NCBI RefSeq assembly: GCF_003945345.1
Contig: NZ_AP019308.1
Coordinates: forward strand, 1,612,001 to 1,676,000
Source: Paenibacillus baekrokdamisoli
GTDB taxonomy: Bacteria; Bacillota; Bacilli; Paenibacillales; Paenibacillaceae
Reading direction: 5' to 3'
DNA: 64,000 nucleotides
Shown here: one piece after another, positions 1 through 9,351 of the stretch
How the letters are laid out: each line of letters begins with the position of its first letter
Numbering within the stretch: position 1 is the first letter of the stretch
The notes under the pieces: model-generated
Databases searched by the model: none
The model's input: the letters and a program-made list of their open reading frames with translations, nothing else
What the model was told of the DNA's origin: nothing
Made by a program: the position numbers and the translations under genes

Positions 1-786
1 GATCTGGAAGGACAGCTCACTTATGAAGCTTGGCGAGTCATCGTATGCAGCAGATACATGGAAGAGGAAGTGAAGCAGCTTTTCCATGTACCGGCTGATA
101 AAATCGATATGATTCCGAACGGGGTTGATTCCGCCGTTATTCGGATCAACCATCTTGATCCCTTTATGAAGGACCGCTATGCACTGCCTGAGGAGAAGAT
201 TGTCCTCTTTGTCGGGCGTCTTGTTCGCGAGAAAGGCGTTCATGTGCTGCTCGAAAGTATCCCCGCCGTATTGGCGGCCTGCCCGGAGGCTAAGTTTATC
301 ATTGGCGGCAAAGGGCCTATGATGGAGGAGCTGCAGGAAATGGCGAGGACAATGGGCATCGCGTCCAAGACGGCCTTCATCGGATTCGTCGATGACGAGA
401 CGCGCAACCAGCTGCTGCGCGCGGCATCCGCTGCGATATTCCCAAGCCTGTACGAGCCGTTCGGTATTGTGGCCTTAGAGGCGATGGCCGCGGGAGCCCC
501 GGTTATCGTATCCGGTGTCGGCGGGCTGCAGGAGATCGTTCATCACGGCGGGGATGGCTTCACCGTGCTGCCTGGAGACGTCCACTCATTATCCGCTCAC
601 CTAATTACCATGCTGAAATCTGAAGATATGGCGCGCGCAATGGCCAAGAAAGCGTTCCAAAAAGTAAATACGATGTACAACTGGGATCGAATTGCAGAAC
701 AGACCTCCGCTACCTACAACTATATGTTAAACAGGAATTCAGTTAGCCTTCTGAATAGGGAACTTGCCGTAACCCGTGAATCATGA
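1..786 (+). CDS. Glycosyltransferase family 4, C-terminal part
   Basis: The reading frame is open from the first base of the window ([20 protein letters not shown]), so this gene is cut by the window edge and the ATG at 58 is internal. The visible part covers the end of the N-terminal lobe and the whole C-terminal GT-B lobe. [16 protein letters not shown] is the nucleotide-sugar loop, and [19 protein letters not shown] holds the E-x7-E motif of retaining GT4 enzymes. It probably transfers a sugar from a nucleotide donor to an unknown acceptor in the cytoplasm. The stop overlaps the longest possible frame of the next gene, and the two are very likely co-transcribed. The downstream nucleotidyltransferase could supply its donor. 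The family is certain; the acceptor is not. Confidence 0.9.
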   Translation, partial: DLEGQLTYEAWRVIVCSRYMEEEVKQLFHVPADKIDMIPNGVDSAVIRINHLDPFMKDRYALPEEKIVLFVGRLVREKGVHVLLESIPAVLAACPEAKFIIGGKGPMMEELQEMARTMGIASKTAFIGFVDDETRNQLLRAASAAIFPSLYEPFGIVALEAMAAGAPVIVSGVGGLQEIVHHGGDGFTVLPGDVHSLSAHLITMLKSEDMARAMAKKAFQKVNTMYNWDRIAEQTSATYNYMLNRNSVSLLNRELAVTRES

Positions 787-821
787 GTGCGACCATTTCA
801 ACAATCGGGGAGGAACGAAGA

Positions 822-3236
822 ATGAAGGCTGTAATTATGGCAGGTGGAAAAGGGACACGATTGCGTCCTCTTACCAGCAACACACCGAAACCGATGGTAC
901 CTTTATTGGATCGGCCTGTAATGGCCTACACGATCGAGCTTCTCAAGAAGTACGGGATTACGGACATTGCGGTAACCGTGCAGTACCTCCCAGAGGTGAT
1001 TCGGCAGTATTTTGGCGATGGATCCGATTACGGGGTGCGGCTCCACTATGTGGAAGAGGAATACCCGCTCGGCACGGCGGGAAGCGTAAAGAACGCGGAG
1101 GACTTCCTTGACGAAACGTTCCTTGTTATCAGTGGTGATGCGCTCACGGATTTCAATTTGGGAAAAGCAGTCGCCTATCATCGGGAGAAGCAGGCGGTTG
1201 CCACACTTGTTCTGACTCAGGTGGAGAACCCGCTGGAATTCGGTGTCATCATGACCGACGAAGCGGGAGAAATTATCCGATTTCTGGAGAAACCATGCTG
1301 GGGGGAAGTGTTCAGCGACACGGTCAATACCGGGATATACGTGCTCGAGCCAGAAGTATTTCGCTACTTCGACCACGGCAAACCGTTTGATTTCAGTAAA
1401 GATCTATTCCCTCTGTTAATGAAAGATAAACGCTCGCTCTATGGGTATGTTGCGGAAGGCTATTGGTCGGACATTGGCAACCTTTTGCAGTACCGGCAAG
1501 CACAATTCGACATGCTGGACCTAAAGGTCGAAGTAAATGTCACCGGAAGAGAAATCGCGCCGCAAGTATGGGTAGGCGAAGGCGTACGAATTGATCCGAA
1601 CGTAACACTAACGGGCCCTGCTTTCATCGGCCGTCATAGCGTAATTGAAGCTGGAGTCAGCCTGAATGGCTATACCGTTGTGGGGGAAAGTTCGCGAATC
1701 GCTCGCAGCGCTTCCTTGGAGCGATCGGTGCTCTGGAAGAGCAATTTTATCGATCAGAATGCCGAGATAAAAGGAGGCACCCTATGTAATAAAGTCGTCG
1801 TACGATCAGGTGCGATCGTCTCGGAGGAGGCGGTAGTGGGCGATGGGTGCCATATAGGGGTCAAGAGTTTCGTTCAACCGGGAATAAAAATTTTTCCAGG
1901 GAAAACGGTAGAGAGCCATACGACGCTAAACCATTCTCTGATCTGGGGAGAGCGAGTTACGAATCAGCTGTTCGGTCAACTCGGCGTAAAAGGTATCTGT
2001 AACGTAGAGATGACAACCAATTTCGCCAGCCGGCTTGCGCTCGCTTATGGGACGATACTTCCAGTTGACACAACGATCGGAATCAGCCACGACGAGACGC
2101 CGTTTACTGCGATTATTGCTGATTCGTTCGCTTCCAGCATGCATGCATCTGGCATCCATACTTTTCCTTTCGGCGCGGTTACCACTCCGGTGAGCCGACA
2201 TGCTGCTTATCATCTGGATTGCGTCGGCGGTATCCATATCCGAATGCTGCCGGGTGAAGAAGACAACCAGCTGGTTATCGAGTTTCTGGATCCATCCGGT
2301 CTTCCGATCTCAAAGGACATGGAACGTAAAATCGAAAACGCCTACTTTCAGGATGATAGCCGTTTGATTGCGGTAAGCGAGGTCGGGAAGAGAAAAGATT
2401 GCCCAGATGTGCGCAAGCTGTACCAGGAGCATCTACTGGAGCTGGCTGGGTCGAATACGAAAGGGTATACCGTCGTGCTTGAATACCATTACCCGAATTT
2501 GGGCTCGATTATTCCGGTGCTTGCGGACTCACTTGGATGGCGGATCATACAACTGAATCAGGTGACCAAGACGCCTTCCGAGCTCGCCTCTTGGGTCAAA
2601 TCGGCGGGAGCAGATCTTGGACTTCAGCTGGATGAGAACGGACGCCTTGCCGTCTTGGTGACCGATGAGGGGGAAATTGTCCGCGAGGAAATGCTCATCG
2701 TTCTACTGGTGATGATTAGGCTTCTGAATAGTGATGTGACTACACTTCACGTTCCGGTTAATGCGCCCAATATTATTGAGACGCTCGCATCCAAATATGG
2801 CAAACAGGTCATTCGAACGAAGGCCGATCTGCGTTCAATCATGGCAGGCTGTCAGGACCGGGGCTTCTACGTGTACGGGGACGGACTTTATACGCTTATT
2901 CATATGCTTCGAATTATGAAGGCGAGACAGATGCCTCTCTCCCAAATGATCGGGGCGATCCCCGAATTTGCGCTCCTTAGAGAGCAGGTCGATTGCCCAT
3001 GGACCGAGAAGGGGAGCGTCATGCGGTTTCTAATGGAGCAAACAAAGGGTGAACAGGTGGAGTTAATTGATGGGATCAAGATCATCCATGACGAAGGTTG
3101 GACCCTCATTCTTCCGGATAGCGAGGAGCCGGTCTTTCAAGTGTTTGCGAACGGAGTGAATGAGCAGACGGCCAAACAATTGGCGTCGACGTACACGTCC
3201 ATGATCGAGAATTACCGAAGACGGGCAACAGTATAG
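822..3236 (+). CDS. Sugar-phosphate nucleotidyltransferase fused to degenerate phosphomannomutase domain
   Basis: An 804-residue protein. The frame opens at 783, but the ATG at 822 is preferred because GGGGAGG lies 8 bases before it and the product then starts with the family motif [18 protein letters not shown]. Residues about 1-230 are the nucleotidyltransferase domain that makes NDP-sugars (GDP-mannose or NDP-glucose type). About 245-370 are left-handed beta-helix hexapeptide repeats. About 380-800 align with the phosphomannomutase fold. In that last part the catalytic-serine loop (family TASHNP) reads [12 protein letters not shown], the metal loop (DGDxDR) is replaced by LDENGR, and the sugar loop (GEXSGH) by YGDGLYTL. 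The mutase half is therefore probably not catalytic. It follows a GT4 gene and is followed by a hairpin near 3250. Confidence 0.88.
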   Translation: MKAVIMAGGKGTRLRPLTSNTPKPMVPLLDRPVMAYTIELLKKYGITDIAVTVQYLPEVIRQYFGDGSDYGVRLHYVEEEYPLGTAGSVKNAEDFLDETFLVISGDALTDFNLGKAVAYHREKQAVATLVLTQVENPLEFGVIMTDEAGEIIRFLEKPCWGEVFSDTVNTGIYVLEPEVFRYFDHGKPFDFSKDLFPLLMKDKRSLYGYVAEGYWSDIGNLLQYRQAQFDMLDLKVEVNVTGREIAPQVWVGEGVRIDPNVTLTGPAFIGRHSVIEAGVSLNGYTVVGESSRIARSASLERSVLWKSNFIDQNAEIKGGTLCNKVVVRSGAIVSEEAVVGDGCHIGVKSFVQPGIKIFPGKTVESHTTLNHSLIWGERVTNQLFGQLGVKGICNVEMTTNFASRLALAYGTILPVDTTIGISHDETPFTAIIADSFASSMHASGIHTFPFGAVTTPVSRHAAYHLDCVGGIHIRMLPGEEDNQLVIEFLDPSGLPISKDMERKIENAYFQDDSRLIAVSEVGKRKDCPDVRKLYQEHLLELAGSNTKGYTVVLEYHYPNLGSIIPVLADSLGWRIIQLNQVTKTPSELASWVKSAGADLGLQLDENGRLAVLVTDEGEIVREEMLIVLLVMIRLLNSDVTTLHVPVNAPNIIETLASKYGKQVIRTKADLRSIMAGCQDRGFYVYGDGLYTLIHMLRIMKARQMPLSQMIGAIPEFALLREQVDCPWTEKGSVMRFLMEQTKGEQVELIDGIKIIHDEGWTLILPDSEEPVFQVFANGVNEQTAKQLASTYTSMIENYRRRATV

Positions 3237-3249
3237 GGGATGAGAAACA

Positions 3250-3286
3250 ACGAGGCGGCTCTCTTATTAAGAGGGCTGCCTCTTCG
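3250..3286 (+). terminator. Hairpin after the nucleotidyltransferase gene
   Basis: Imperfect inverted repeat GAGGCGGCTCTCTT / AAGAGGGCTGCCTC around ATTA, starting 14 bases after the stop codon. There is no long T tract. The GGCTGCC core resembles the recurrent hairpins found at 12.9 kb and 60.8-63.6 kb. Confidence 0.5.
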
Positions 3287-3315
3287 TCGTACGGTTGCAG
3301 TTAGACTTATAGAAC

Positions 3316-3346
3316 AAAAAAGGAGCCTTCAACTCGGCTCCTTTTT
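3316..3346. terminator. Rho-independent terminator of the iron-transport operon
   Basis: AAAAGGAGCC and GGCTCCTTTTT form a strong stem with an 8-base loop, with A and T tracts on both sides. It lies 5 bases past the lipoprotein stop on the minus strand and could also stop plus-strand transcription. Confidence 0.8.
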
Positions 3347-3350
3347 CTCA

Positions 3351-3707
3351 TTATTTAATTTCTTTTAAGACATCATTCAACTTTGTTATCTGTTCTTTTA
3401 GCGTTGCTTGGTCAAGTGGATCTTGTTTTACTCCGGTCTGGATGGCACCCAATGGGTCTTCCACTTTGCCATATAGATCAGCTTGATCTTTCTTGACATC
3501 ATCCTCAAACTTCTGCCAATTGGTCTCGAGATCTTCTGCGTTCTTGATCACCTTTGCAGAATCGTTTGCGTCCACGTTTTTCTGCATATCCGTCAAAGTA
3601 TCCTGCATTTTCTTTGCACCATCGGAAGTCGAGCTCGACTTGGATGAACATGCAGTAAGAACGATAACCAAACATAATAGTACTGTTAATCCTTTAATTG
3701 CTTTCAA
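3351..3707 (-). CDS. Small lipoprotein of the iron-permease operon
   Basis: A 118-residue lipoprotein with a hydrophobic signal and lipobox VLTAC. The frame extends to an ATG at 3836, but that start lies inside the permease gene and would put 43 odd residues before the signal peptide. A TTG at 3705-3707 with GGGGG seven bases upstream gives a normal signal sequence and is preferred. The mature part is charged and helical. Its segment NWQKFEDDVKKDQADLYGKV resembles the segment DWYGFEQDIKSKSKGAYRNI in the extracellular domain of the neighbouring permease, so the two look paralogous. It is separated from the permease stop by 14 bases. The likely role is an extracytoplasmic iron-binding or permease-assisting component, by analogy with EfeO; this is inference. 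Confidence 0.72.
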   Translation of the reverse strand: MKAIKGLTVLLCLVIVLTACSSKSSSTSDGAKKMQDTLTDMQKNVDANDSAKVIKNAEDLETNWQKFEDDVKKDQADLYGKVEDPLGAIQTGVKQDPLDQATLKEQITKLNDVLKEIK

Positions 3708-3721
3708 TGTATAGCCCCCAA

Positions 3722-5203
3722 TTAGATATGATTTACTTTCAATTGCTGTTGAATCTTTTGATCGCGGAATCGTTTCGAGATAACTACAATGATGGCAGCT
3801 AGCAGAAGGATACCTTGCGGAATGATATTCTCCCATGTCGGATAAAGACCAAACATATCGATTACAGGAAGACTATCGGAGTGAGTTGCTCGTAGTACTC
3901 CCGCCAGCTGCAGCCCATGGATTCCCATTCCCAGAAACTTAAAGCATAAGTAAAACACAAGAATACTGGAAATGAGGAAAAAGGGTCTCATCGGGATTTT
4001 TAGGCCGACTTTTAAAATTAAGAAGGCAACAACTATTAAAATCAGCACTCCAAGTGCGATTCCCCCTAGCAAACTGGTCAAACTAATAGAGGAAGCCATG
4101 CCGATGAAAAAGAGTACCGTTTCCGTTCCCTCCCGAAAGACTGCTAGAAAGGAGAGGATGGAAAGCGACCATAAACTTCCGGAAGCAAGAGCTTTACTGC
4201 TTTTTCCATTGATATACATGCGCCAGTTTGAAAGGCTTGATTTACTATGCAGCCAATAACTCATATAAATAAGCATGACAGCTGCAAATAGTCCTGTACA
4301 TCCAGCTATCAAGAAGTTATTGTTACCGAAAGTTCCAGACGAGAAGAGCTGTTGAACGACAATACCAAGAATAACACTAACAAGAGCGCCTGCACCTAAA
4401 CCGTACCAAATCCAATTCTTTTTCTCACCTTGGCCTGATTTTTTCAAGAACCCAAGAAGAGCGACAATAACCAAGAGAGCTTCTAAACCTTCACGAAGTA
4501 AGATGGTTACGACATCTACCATACCGTAGCTAGTTTTATTAGCAAGAGGTGCCAAATAATCATGCATCTCCTGTAATGTTTGCTTCGCTTCTGAAACTTT
4601 TGCTGGGTTAGAAGTGAGCAGGGCGTAGGAGGATACCATATCTCGTTCCGCATCCGCATAAACCTTGGAGGACTGAGTTAGGACAATTCCTTCAACGTCG
4701 AGCCAAGAATTTCGGAACGCTTGAATCTTTTCTTTAGCTGCTTCTATATCATTTTGATTGAGTGATTCTTTTGCTTGGTTAAGCAGTTGAAGAATCCCTT
4801 CAATCGATGTATTTCCGGAAGAAGAAGGATCTTTAAAAGAAGAAAGATCACCAGAAATTACTTTTTGATTAATGCCATTAAGTTTATTGAGACTAGCAAG
4901 TACTTTGTCTTTTGAAATAGGCTTTTTGGCAAAGGCGTATTGGACTTCTCCCATCGTTACCTCTATATTACGATAAGCGCCCTTCGACTTTGACTTAATA
5001 TCCTGTTCGAATCCGTACCAGTCCGAGTTGTATTTGTCGTATTGTTCTTTTGCATGAATCAGATCATTTTGCTTGGCGTATTCTGTGGCTTTCACAATAT
5101 AATCATTTGCTTTTTGCAAAACATCGGATGCTTGATCCGCAAAGATAAATGAAGGACACAATAGTAAGCACATAAAAACGAGAGTAAGTATTTTAACCTT
5201 CAT
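3722..5203 (-). CDS. efeU: FTR1/EfeU-family high-affinity iron permease
   Basis: A 493-residue membrane protein. Residues 1-22 are a signal peptide. Residues about 25-220 form an extracellular helical domain with two related halves (AKEQYDKYNSDWYGFEQ and AKEKIQAFRNSWLDVEG), as in EfeO/imelysin-like proteins. From about 230 onward there are seven hydrophobic segments. Both iron-binding REXXE motifs of FTR1 permeases are present: REGLEALL in the first helix and REGTETVLFF in the fourth. It should import ferric iron coupled to oxidation. Two Fur boxes lie just upstream (5223-5237 and 5282-5300). A lipoprotein gene follows in the same operon. No DyP peroxidase (EfeB) or ferroxidase gene is adjacent, so the system here has only two visible genes. 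Confidence 0.9.
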   Translation of the reverse strand: MKVKILTLVFMCLLLCPSFIFADQASDVLQKANDYIVKATEYAKQNDLIHAKEQYDKYNSDWYGFEQDIKSKSKGAYRNIEVTMGEVQYAFAKKPISKDKVLASLNKLNGINQKVISGDLSSFKDPSSSGNTSIEGILQLLNQAKESLNQNDIEAAKEKIQAFRNSWLDVEGIVLTQSSKVYADAERDMVSSYALLTSNPAKVSEAKQTLQEMHDYLAPLANKTSYGMVDVVTILLREGLEALLVIVALLGFLKKSGQGEKKNWIWYGLGAGALVSVILGIVVQQLFSSGTFGNNNFLIAGCTGLFAAVMLIYMSYWLHSKSSLSNWRMYINGKSSKALASGSLWSLSILSFLAVFREGTETVLFFIGMASSISLTSLLGGIALGVLILIVVAFLILKVGLKIPMRPFFLISSILVFYLCFKFLGMGIHGLQLAGVLRATHSDSLPVIDMFGLYPTWENIIPQGILLLAAIIVVISKRFRDQKIQQQLKVNHI

Positions 5204-5222
5204 TTTTCACCTCGACATAAAA

Positions 5223-5237
5223 TGAGAATTGTTATCA
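5223..5237 (-). promoter_or_regulatory. Fur box 1 of the iron-permease operon
   Basis: On the minus strand TGATAACAATTCTCA matches the 7-1-7 Fur consensus TGATAATnATTATCA at all but two defined positions. It lies 20 bases before the permease start, where bound Fur-iron would block transcription or elongation. Confidence 0.75.
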
Positions 5238-5281
5238 ATTAACTTCCTTTGTTAATAGTACTCACTCAAGGAATGAAAGTC

Positions 5282-5300
5282 AATAATGATTCTCATTGTC
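5282..5300. promoter_or_regulatory. Fur box 2 of the iron-permease operon
   Basis: AATAATGATTCTCATTGTC matches the classical 19-base iron box at 15 of 19 positions. It lies about 45 bases farther from the permease start than box 1, so the pair is well placed to cover the promoter. Confidence 0.7.
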
Positions 5301-5504
5301 ACCATGTCGATTTGTTGAATAACTTTAATTATTATAATGTAGGAAAGACTATTTGCAATCCTGCGTAATTGTGAATGGCTTTTCTTTGAGTAACTCTTTT
5401 GAAGTGACTACCAGAAATTCATGGTATTATAGACCTAGGTGAATTTTGGAAAACGGTAGAGAGTTGTCGATTTGAGTTGAAAAAGGAGACTTAGAATATT
5501 CAGT

Positions 5505-7946
5505 ATGCAAACATTTACAAGCACGTATAACTTACCCCTTGTCCTTCTTTCTATTATTATCGCAATTCTTGCTTCATTTGCTGCACTAGATCTAGGAATT
5601 CGTATACATAAGGCAAAAGGTGCTGCACGTTACATATGGTTATCCGGTGGCGCTTTCGCAATGGGAATGGGTATATGGTCTATGCATTTTATAGCTATGC
5701 TTGCCTTCCATTTATCTATTCCCGTCTCATACAATTTGACGCTGGTCATTGTATCGATTTTTCCTGCCATTTTTTCATCAGGGTTAGCCTTAAATATCGT
5801 AAATAAATCTGCTTTGCGCAAATCCCAGGTCTTCACGGGAGCCCTTTTCATTGGGATTGGGATTGTTTCCATGCACTATATTGGAATGGAAGCCATGACG
5901 TTGGAAGCTACAATTGAGTATAATCCGCTGTTATGGGCACTTTCCGCCATCATCGCTTTTGTTGTTTCATTAGTAGCCTTACTTTTATTGTTTTTAGTGA
6001 AAAAGCATTCCAACACCCCGGGATTATGGTGGAGAAAAGTATGCAGCGCCTTAATTATGGGAATAGCAATCTCGGGCATGCATTTCACCGGAATGTCAGC
6101 AGCAAGCTTCAAACACAGTCACCATCATCCCATCAGCTTGCCGGAATCATCGTTCGACAATACTCTTCTCGCGTATTCGATTGGAATTGGCATGTTGATC
6201 ATATTCGGATTGGTATTCATCAGCATTTTTATAGATAAACGGTTTGAATCGCAATCCTTAGAGTCAGAAAAAAAATTCCGCTCTGTTATCGAATCCGCTA
6301 ACGATGCCATTATTTTAGCTGATAGCATGGGAACCATTATTTCATGGAACAGGGGAGCCCAGCTCATATTTGGATTTCAGGAGAAAGAGGTCTTAGGTGA
6401 TAAGCTGCAAGTCATTATACCCGAACGATACAGAGAAGCTCATCAAAAGGGAATGGAACGTTACATTTCTACAGGCAACCCTCACGTTATTGGAAAAACG
6501 ATCGAATTACAAGGATTACGGAAAGACGGAAGTGAATTCCCAATCGAACTCTCTATTGCCGCTTGGGTGGAGGAAGGAAATACCTACTTCAGCAGCATCA
6601 TTCGAGATATTACAGAACGCAAAAAAGCTCAAGAAAAAATCAATCAAATGGTTTATCTTGATCCTTTGACAGGATTACCGAATCGTCATTTATTAAATGA
6701 TCGCCTCACGCAAGCTTTGGATCAGGCAAATGAAAATAAACAAATCATCGGGATTATGTTTATCGATTTGGACCGCTTTAAATATATCAATGATACGTTA
6801 GGACATGCCATGGGTGACCGTTTATTGATTGAGGTCGCAAAGCGAATACAAGCTATTGTGGGTAAAGGGGATACCGTTTCGCGCCAAGGTGGAGATGAGT
6901 TTATTGTACTTCTCCCCAACACCACTTCAGATGAGATTACAAAAAAAGCTCACAAAATAGTCGATTTATTCAGTAAATCGGTTGTGATAAGCGAACACGA
7001 AATGTTTGTTACCCCTTCGATTGGGATTAGTTTGTATCCATCTGATGGCAGTGATAGCGAGAACCTGATCAAAAACGCGGATACAGCTATGTACCGTGTG
7101 AAGGAACAAGGAAAAAATAGTTTTCAGTTTTACACACCCGATATGAATGAAATGGTATCCAAAAAAATGAAATTAGAGATTGGATTGCGTAAAGGGTTGG
7201 AACGCGGTGAGTTTCATGTTTTTTATCAACCTCAGGTTGATATAATTTCCGGTAACGTGATTGGTCTGGAAGCACTCATCCGTTGGCAGCATCCCGAGTG
7301 GGGGGTTATCTCGCCAGCCGAGTTTATTCCCTTAGCGGAGGAAACCGGATTAATCATCCCAATTGGTGAATGGGTGCTTTATGAGGCGTGCCGTCAAAGT
7401 AAAACTTGGCAAAATGAGGGGTATCCCCCTTTGCGAATGGCTGTTAATATTTCTTCCCGCCAGTTCCAACAAAGCAATTTACTTGAGGTCATCAGTAAAA
7501 CATTAAAGGAAACGGGTCTTGATCCTCAATATCTTGAGCTTGAGCTAACGGAAAGTATCATCCAAGATTCGAAGTATGCGATTTCTACTATGCAACAATT
7601 AAAAACAATGGGCATTCATCTGTCCATTGACGATTTTGGAACAGGGTACTCTTCACTTAGCTATCTGAAACTTTTCCCTATTGATACCTTAAAGATTGAT
7701 CGTTCTTTCACCAGTAATATATTCGTCGATTCAAAGGATGCGGCTCTTGTTCATACTATTATTAATATGGCACATAATCTCGACCTAAAAGTTATTGCAG
7801 AAGGCGTTGAATCCCAGGAACAACTTCATTTCCTAGAGCAGAGACAATGTAACCAAGCCCAAGGCTACTTATTTAGTCGTCCGATTTCTACTGATGAAAT
7901 GTCTGTTTTTCTTAAAGAACATTACAGTAGAATAGTCAACGCTTAG
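5505..7946 (+). CDS. MHYT-PAS-GGDEF-EAL cyclic-di-GMP signalling protein
   Basis: An 813-residue membrane protein. Residues about 1-240 hold seven hydrophobic helices with three MHYT-type motifs (MHFIAMLAF, MHYIGMEAM, MHFTGMSAA), a module proposed to sense oxygen, CO or NO through bound copper. About 255-375 is a PAS domain. About 378-540 is a diguanylate cyclase domain with an intact RQGGDEF active site. About 550-805 is an EAL phosphodiesterase domain with LEALIRW, DDFGTGYSS and LKIDRSF, so hydrolysis also looks possible. The inhibitory RxxD site before GGDEF reads GKGD, so the arginine is missing. An AAAGGAG lies 14-16 bases before the ATG, a long spacing. The gene stands alone between the Fur-controlled operon and a small unknown gene. 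Confidence 0.92.
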   Translation: MQTFTSTYNLPLVLLSIIIAILASFAALDLGIRIHKAKGAARYIWLSGGAFAMGMGIWSMHFIAMLAFHLSIPVSYNLTLVIVSIFPAIFSSGLALNIVNKSALRKSQVFTGALFIGIGIVSMHYIGMEAMTLEATIEYNPLLWALSAIIAFVVSLVALLLLFLVKKHSNTPGLWWRKVCSALIMGIAISGMHFTGMSAASFKHSHHHPISLPESSFDNTLLAYSIGIGMLIIFGLVFISIFIDKRFESQSLESEKKFRSVIESANDAIILADSMGTIISWNRGAQLIFGFQEKEVLGDKLQVIIPERYREAHQKGMERYISTGNPHVIGKTIELQGLRKDGSEFPIELSIAAWVEEGNTYFSSIIRDITERKKAQEKINQMVYLDPLTGLPNRHLLNDRLTQALDQANENKQIIGIMFIDLDRFKYINDTLGHAMGDRLLIEVAKRIQAIVGKGDTVSRQGGDEFIVLLPNTTSDEITKKAHKIVDLFSKSVVISEHEMFVTPSIGISLYPSDGSDSENLIKNADTAMYRVKEQGKNSFQFYTPDMNEMVSKKMKLEIGLRKGLERGEFHVFYQPQVDIISGNVIGLEALIRWQHPEWGVISPAEFIPLAEETGLIIPIGEWVLYEACRQSKTWQNEGYPPLRMAVNISSRQFQQSNLLEVISKTLKETGLDPQYLELELTESIIQDSKYAISTMQQLKTMGIHLSIDDFGTGYSSLSYLKLFPIDTLKIDRSFTSNIFVDSKDAALVHTIINMAHNLDLKVIAEGVESQEQLHFLEQRQCNQAQGYLFSRPISTDEMSVFLKEHYSRIVNA

Positions 7947-8097
7947 CGTCTGACCTATTGAAGATCGGTTTATCAAAAATGCCATCTCTATAATTAGAGG
8001 GGATGATTCGTCTTTTCCGCTGATATCCCTATCAAATTTAATATAATTGCATAAGTTGATATAGAAATATGTCTGACTATGAGAGGGGGAATTCAAG

Positions 8098-8292
8098 ATG
8101 ACATTTCGTAGAAAAGCTATATCACTACAAGGAAAAAGAGTACAAGTTACAGCAACTTATGGTGGTACTTTTACAGGGACTATTTTATCTGTTGGTGCAG
8201 ATTTTCTTATTTTGAGCGCACTAATACGAGGAATTAGACGAAGACGGATCATTAGATTAGCGGAGATTGTTGCCTTATTAGCCTTAATTTAA
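8098..8292 (+). CDS. Small conserved-looking protein, possible LSm/SH3-like barrel
   Basis: A 64-residue basic protein with a strong ribosome site (GAGAGGGGGAATTCAAG before the ATG). The pattern GKRVQVTATYGGTFTGTILSVGADFLIL alternates hydrophobic and polar residues like the five short strands of an LSm or SH3-type barrel, followed by an arginine-rich turn (RGIRRRR) and a hydrophobic end. Small barrel proteins with this layout often bind RNA or peptides. I do not recognise the family. A terminator-like hairpin follows at 8339. Confidence 0.55.
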   Translation: MTFRRKAISLQGKRVQVTATYGGTFTGTILSVGADFLILSALIRGIRRRRIIRLAEIVALLALI

Positions 8293-8338
8293 TCTATTAA
8301 TTTAGTATGATAGCCCTCTAATCGCGCGTTGTACGCTT

Positions 8339-8393
8339 GAGACGCCTGGAAACCTTGATCCGAATGGAGCACGGCCTTCCAGACGTCTCTTTT
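8339..8393 (+). terminator. Terminator hairpin after the small barrel gene
   Basis: GAGACGCCTGGAA (8339-8351) pairs with TTCCAGACGTCTC (8377-8389) with one mismatch across a 25-base loop, followed by TTTT. A 76-residue open frame that runs through this stem is therefore not believed. Confidence 0.65.
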
Positions 8394-8589
8394 ATGTCCA
8401 TTCCTCCTATGTTCCTCGATATTCAAACGGTTTTCATTTCTGAATTATTCGCACTAACCATTCACGAATGTTCATTTTTCCTTGATGTACTAAAATCATC
8501 TGTTTTTCTACATCATTATTTCGACACTCTTTTATTTCAGAATATGTTAATCTCATATAGCTGTTAAAAAACGCCTATTGGAGTGGATA

Positions 8590-8772
8590 ATGATTAATCA
8601 AATTACCGAAATCGTTAGTGCAATTACTGATGCTGGAATTAATATAAATTGGATTAAGTGGGATGGAATTGAATTAGGTATTACTACTGATAATCAAGAA
8701 AAAACGATTGAAATACTTAAAGTACTAGCTGCCAATTATTATCCAACGGGCATATTAGCCTCGGGGGGGTGA
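8590..8772 (+). CDS. Small acidic hypothetical protein
   Basis: A 60-residue frame. An upstream TTG at 8578 is in frame, but GGAGTGG at 8580-8586 fits the ATG at 8590. The product (MINQITEIVSAITDAGINI...) looks like a two-helix, beta-containing small domain. It ends in a run of seven G residues (TCGGGGGGGTGA) that also encodes the tail of the convergent gene on the other strand, so the last residues (ILASGG) may not be native. Function unknown. Confidence 0.4.
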   Translation: MINQITEIVSAITDAGININWIKWDGIELGITTDNQEKTIEILKVLAANYYPTGILASGG

Positions 8773-9174
8773 GCTACACCATGAAAGAATGCCCATCGAT
8801 ACGACTCCACCTAGGAATCCTAATCCCATATCTTTTTGCGTATCGAAGATATCACCTTGGAGACCGACAAATTTGGCTTCGCCACCTGGTCCAGCCACTA
8901 AGGCGGCCAACATTTCAAGAATTTCGAATAGTGCGCTAAAACTGAGAACAACGACTACTGGCAGAATATATGACCAGATCCCGGGTAGCTTAATTTTACA
9001 TTTTAAAAACTCGCGGAATGGGAAAGAAAAGAACGATCCGAACGCGAAATGAACGACACGATCGTAATAGCTTCTTTTCGTATGAAAAGATGTTTTTAGC
9101 CAAAAGTCAAATGGTGTGCCTTGATATGTATAATGTGCCGCCCATTGAGCTCGATCAGTTGGTGATTTGGCCAT
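8755..9174 (-). pseudogene. YjdF-like (DUF2238) membrane protein, N-terminally truncated
   Basis: The visible 139 residues carry the core of the YjdF/DUF2238 inner-membrane family: HYTYQGTPFDFW, YDRVVHFAFG and the strongly conserved FVGLQGDIFDTQKDM near the end. Family members usually have about 200 residues with several helices before the HYTY motif. Here the frame upstream of the ATG at 9174 stays open back to a stop near 9263 but has no ATG, GTG or TTG start and does not encode the expected helices. An AAGGAGG on the minus strand (about 9200-9206) precedes an in-frame ATT, so a shortened product might still be made. The C-terminus runs into the poly-G tract at 8764-8770. Most likely a deletion remnant; possibly a shortened functional gene. 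Confidence 0.55.
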
Positions 9175-9351
9175 AAAACCAAAAAAGATGATGAAAATGA
9201 ATTTCCTCCTTGAATTGATGGCTTTAGGGTCCCCAATTTTAGGGAAGAAACACCATTTGAAGATAAAAACTTATCATAATGGAATAACATTAATACAAAT
9301 GAGTTAAAATACATTCGATTGATAAAAAACTAAGAAGGATGGAAAAATACA

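Noticed and set aside
8337..8567. 76-residue open frame after the small barrel gene
   Set aside because: It runs through the stem of a clear terminator, has no ribosome site and an unlikely composition.
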